From: Eubacterium sp.
GTDB taxonomy: Bacteria > Bacillota > Clostridia > Lachnospirales > Lachnospiraceae
Assembly (NCBI GenBank): GCA_017616955.1
Contig: JAFZXD010000067.1
Coordinates: forward strand, 1-7,952
Direction: 5' to 3'
Length of the DNA stretch: 7,952 nucleotides
Below the pieces are notes generated by a model, which saw nothing but the letters and a program-made list of their open reading frames with translations, was not told where the DNA came from and made no database searches. Below are positions 6,008 through 7,952 of the stretch, piece after piece. How positions within the stretch are numbered: the stretch's first letter is position 1; every line of letters begins with the position of its first letter. The translations under genes and the position numbers were made by a program.

Positions 6008-7375
6008 ATGTTAAAAGTAGTAAAAATTGTATTAATTTGTCTCGTTGTGGGACTTGCGGTTGCTTATTTTACACCTGTTTATCTTTGTAGAACAGTATAT
6101 TATCCCGGTACAGTTATAAACGGGATACAATGTGGATTTAAAACTCCTGATTATGTGGAACACATAATACATGAGAAAGCCTCGGATTATAACCTTGAGT
6201 TAAAGTTCCGAGATGGAAAAGAGACTATCAACGGAGAAGATGTATCTCTTAAGCTGGATTATATGACAGCTCTTCAGGAGATAAAAGCAAATCAGAATCC
6301 GTTTTATTGGCTTACTACATTTGTAAACCATGAGTATAAAATAGATAAGATCATCACATTTGATGAAGATCTTGTAAAGAAGAAGTTAGATAAGTTCAAG
6401 GAACTTAAGCGTGCAAATATGAAGAGTCCTAAGAATCCTACTATCGAATTCAAGGATGGTAAAGCTGTTGCCATAGCCGGTGACCAGGGTAATAGCATCA
6501 AGGATCTTAGTGTTGTAGATAATCTTGTATGTGACTGTATCAGATATCTTAAGCCTGAACTTGATATAGATGCAGAAGGATGCTATGAAGCTTCTCAGTT
6601 TAATGTTGAAAGCCCGGGCGTTAAAAAATGTCTGGATTACTGTAATCAGATTGCCGGTCTGGATATAGAGTATGATTATGCTGGAAAGTATATCGCATTT
6701 ACTCCTGAAGAACTTTATTCTACTATCGATATATCAAGTACATACGATACAAAGATTAATGAAGGAAAAGTTGAAAGATTACTTACCAAGTTCTCTGCAG
6801 AGCACGATACATTCGGTAAAACTCGTAAGTTTAAAACTCGAGGCAAAGACGTGCTCCAGCTTGATAGTGAAGACTATGGATGGCTTATCTCTGTAGAAGA
6901 AGAGGCACCTGCTCTTTATGAAGATATAGCTCGTAAGAAGAATGTTAAGAGAGAACCTGCATTTGATTGCAGAGCTTATACATATATAGATGAGAATAAC
7001 GACATCGGCGACTTCTATTGTGAAGTTAATATCGGTGCACAGCATATGTATGTATATCAGAACGGCAAGATGGTCCTTGAATCTGATTTCGTATCTGGTT
7101 GTGTTGCTAATGGTCACGGAACACCTGGTGGACTTTATTACATAACATTTAAGCAGAGCCCTGCTGTACTTAAGGGTGCTGATTACGAAGTAAATGTTTC
7201 ATATTGGATGCCATTTAACGGAGGTATCGGTTTCCACGATGCTAACTGGAGAGGTGCTTTCGGTGGTGACTTATATTATTACGGCGGATCACATGGATGT
7301 GTAAATATGCCTTATTATGCAGCACAGGAGCTCTACGGTATTGCTGAAGAAGGAATGCCTGTAATAGTTTATTGA
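6008..7375 (+). CDS. Membrane-anchored L,D-transpeptidase (YkuD domain)
   Basis: L,D-transpeptidases use a catalytic cysteine to form 3-3 cross-links in peptidoglycan or attach proteins to it, outside the membrane. This 455-residue protein has a lysine-flanked hydrophobic N-terminal segment (about 7-25), a long middle region (about 33-320) and a C-terminal YkuD domain (about 337-455). The catalytic motif is clear: H410 in GIGFHD, and S428-H429-G430-C431-V-N-M. The domain opens with VNIGAQHMYVYQNGKMV, as YkuD domains do. The middle region resembles the YoaR-like 'PG_binding_4' part often paired with YkuD in Clostridia (VINGIQCG and repeated 'FN/FD...V' units), but I hold this more loosely. Eleven cysteines follow the anchor, many for an exported protein. 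It lies 35 nt after the phosphoesterase with no terminator between. The ribosome binding site is weak (GGAAAG, 5991-5996). It could share the upstream transcript or have its own weak promoter. Confidence 0.93.
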   Translation: MLKVVKIVLICLVVGLAVAYFTPVYLCRTVYYPGTVINGIQCGFKTPDYVEHIIHEKASDYNLELKFRDGKETINGEDVSLKLDYMTALQEIKANQNPFYWLTTFVNHEYKIDKIITFDEDLVKKKLDKFKELKRANMKSPKNPTIEFKDGKAVAIAGDQGNSIKDLSVVDNLVCDCIRYLKPELDIDAEGCYEASQFNVESPGVKKCLDYCNQIAGLDIEYDYAGKYIAFTPEELYSTIDISSTYDTKINEGKVERLLTKFSAEHDTFGKTRKFKTRGKDVLQLDSEDYGWLISVEEEAPALYEDIARKKNVKREPAFDCRAYTYIDENNDIGDFYCEVNIGAQHMYVYQNGKMVLESDFVSGCVANGHGTPGGLYYITFKQSPAVLKGADYEVNVSYWMPFNGGIGFHDANWRGAFGGDLYYYGGSHGCVNMPYYAAQELYGIAEEGMPVIVY

Positions 7376-7385
7376 TTCGATAAGA

Positions 7386-7402
7386 GTCAATAAAAGATTG
7401 AC
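7386..7402 (+). repeat. Small inverted repeat overlapping the ilvN -35 box
   Basis: GTCAAT (7386-7391) and ATTGAC (7397-7402) are perfect inverted arms separated by AAAAG. The right arm covers the first five bases of the TTGACA -35 element, so a dimeric regulator bound here would block RNA polymerase. The arms are only 6 bp and AT-rich, so chance is possible. It is too weak, with no T-tract, to be a terminator for the upstream gene. Confidence 0.35.
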
Positions 7403-7426
7403 ATTGTTATATGAAAAAAATATAAT
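7398..7426 (+). promoter_or_regulatory. Perfect-consensus SigA promoter for ilvN
   Basis: TTGACA (7398-7403) and TATAAT (7421-7426) are separated by exactly 17 bp, a full match to the SigA/sigma-70 consensus. The spacer and downstream bases are very AT-rich. Transcription should begin near 7433, leaving a leader of only about 33 nt before the ATG at 7466. That is too short for a T-box or attenuator. Confidence 0.88.
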
Positions 7427-7452
7427 AAAAAAAGTTATCATTTTAACTTGAA

Positions 7453-7458
7453 AGGAAG
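7453..7458 (+). promoter_or_regulatory. Ribosome binding site of ilvN
   Basis: AGGAAG lies 7 nt upstream of ATG 7466 and fixes this as the start. The resulting N terminus aligns with the family. Confidence 0.7.
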
Positions 7459-7465
7459 TGTGAAT

Positions 7466-7952
7466 ATGAAAACTAAAGTTTTATCACTTCTTGTGGACAA
7501 CACTTCCGGTGTGCTCAGCCGTGTATCCGGAATGTTCAGTAGAAGAGGCTATAATATTGACAGCTTAACAGTAGGCGTCACTCAGGATCCTAAGTATTCT
7601 AGGATGACTGTTGTCGTCTCAGGTGATGACAAGATACTTTCGCAGATTAAAAGCCAGCTGAACAAGCTTGAGGATGTGGTTGATATAGTTGAGCTTAAAG
7701 ATGGTGAATCTGTCTGCAGAGAACTTGTGCTTGTTAAGGTCAAGGCTAATATAGAAGAAAGACAGCAGATCATATCTGTTGCCAACGTTTACAGAGCTAA
7801 TATCGTTGACGTATCTCCGGATTCTCTTATGATCGAGATCACGGGAAATGTCAATAAGATTCAGGCATTTATCAATCTTCTTGATGGCTTTGATATAGAG
7901 CAGATAGTAAGAACAGGTATCACCGGTCTTACTCGTGGTTTATATGCTAACA
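7466..7952 (+). CDS. ilvN: Acetolactate synthase small (regulatory) subunit, 3' end cut by window
   Basis: The small subunit binds the catalytic subunit IlvB of acetolactate synthase, the first common enzyme of valine, leucine and isoleucine synthesis. It raises activity and confers feedback inhibition by valine. The 162 residues seen comprise an N-terminal ACT domain (about 3-75) with LSLLVDNTSGVLSRVSGMFS, RRGYNIDSLTVG and the SRMT strand. A C-terminal domain follows (about 84-160), beginning VCRELVLVKV and ending RTGITGLTRG. Residues N12, G15 and N30 correspond to the valine-site residues N11, G14 and N29 of E. coli IlvH, so valine sensitivity is likely. Small subunits are usually 160-175 residues, so only a few codons are probably missing. 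No large subunit lies immediately upstream; ilvB or ilvC may follow beyond the edge. The symbol ilvH is used for the same family in some genomes. Confidence 0.96.
   Translation, partial: MKTKVLSLLVDNTSGVLSRVSGMFSRRGYNIDSLTVGVTQDPKYSRMTVVVSGDDKILSQIKSQLNKLEDVVDIVELKDGESVCRELVLVKVKANIEERQQIISVANVYRANIVDVSPDSLMIEITGNVNKIQAFINLLDGFDIEQIVRTGITGLTRGLYAN

Noticed and set aside
1..7952. Mobile element, CRISPR, toxin-antitoxin or defence system
   Set aside because: No transposase, integrase, repeat array or small toxin-like pair was seen. All genes belong to core or widespread families with uniform composition.

Overview
The window is ordinary chromosomal DNA, moderately AT-rich, with all genes on the + strand. 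It most resembles a low-to-moderate-GC Clostridia genome, probably Lachnospiraceae (Butyrivibrio/Pseudobutyrivibrio/Lachnospira-like). This rests on the der-plsY-gpsA gene order, Firmicutes-type ScpA/ScpB, strong AGGAGG-like ribosome binding sites, near-consensus SigA promoters and the style of the proteins. The genus is an inference; no rRNA or other marker gene is present.

Layout. (1) Positions 1-180: the last 39 codons of a gene that looks like an ABC-transporter solute-binding protein, followed by a GC-rich hairpin that probably terminates it. (2) 240-599: a stand-alone YraN/UPF0102 gene with a TTG start. (3) 600-735: a spacer with a good SigA promoter (TTTACA-17-TAGAAT). (4) 736-5972: a tightly packed run of six genes: der (ribosome-assembly GTPase), plsY and gpsA (first steps of phospholipid synthesis), scpA and scpB (condensin partners of SMC), and a membrane-anchored metallophosphoesterase. 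Adjacent genes overlap by 4 or 13 nt or are 1-20 nt apart, so they are very probably one transcript. (5) 6008-7375: a membrane-anchored L,D-transpeptidase, 35 nt downstream and possibly on the same transcript. (6) 7376-7465: a spacer with a perfect consensus SigA promoter (TTGACA-17-TATAAT) and a small inverted repeat over its -35 box. (7) 7466-end: the acetolactate synthase small subunit, cut by the window edge close to its expected end.

How the genes work together. GpsA makes sn-glycerol-3-phosphate and PlsY acylates it, so these two are consecutive pathway steps. ScpA and ScpB form one complex with SMC. Der acts in 50S subunit maturation. The phosphoesterase and the L,D-transpeptidase carry N-terminal membrane anchors; the transpeptidase is a cell-envelope enzyme. 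The cluster therefore combines growth-linked housekeeping functions: ribosome, membrane, chromosome and wall. The ilv gene starts a separate biosynthetic unit.

No stretch longer than 300 bases lacks a gene. I saw no RNA genes, insertion sequences, CRISPR arrays, phage genes or direct-repeat arrays. I do not think the window holds an undescribed system. The findings are regulatory details, gene-order points and residue-level oddities.
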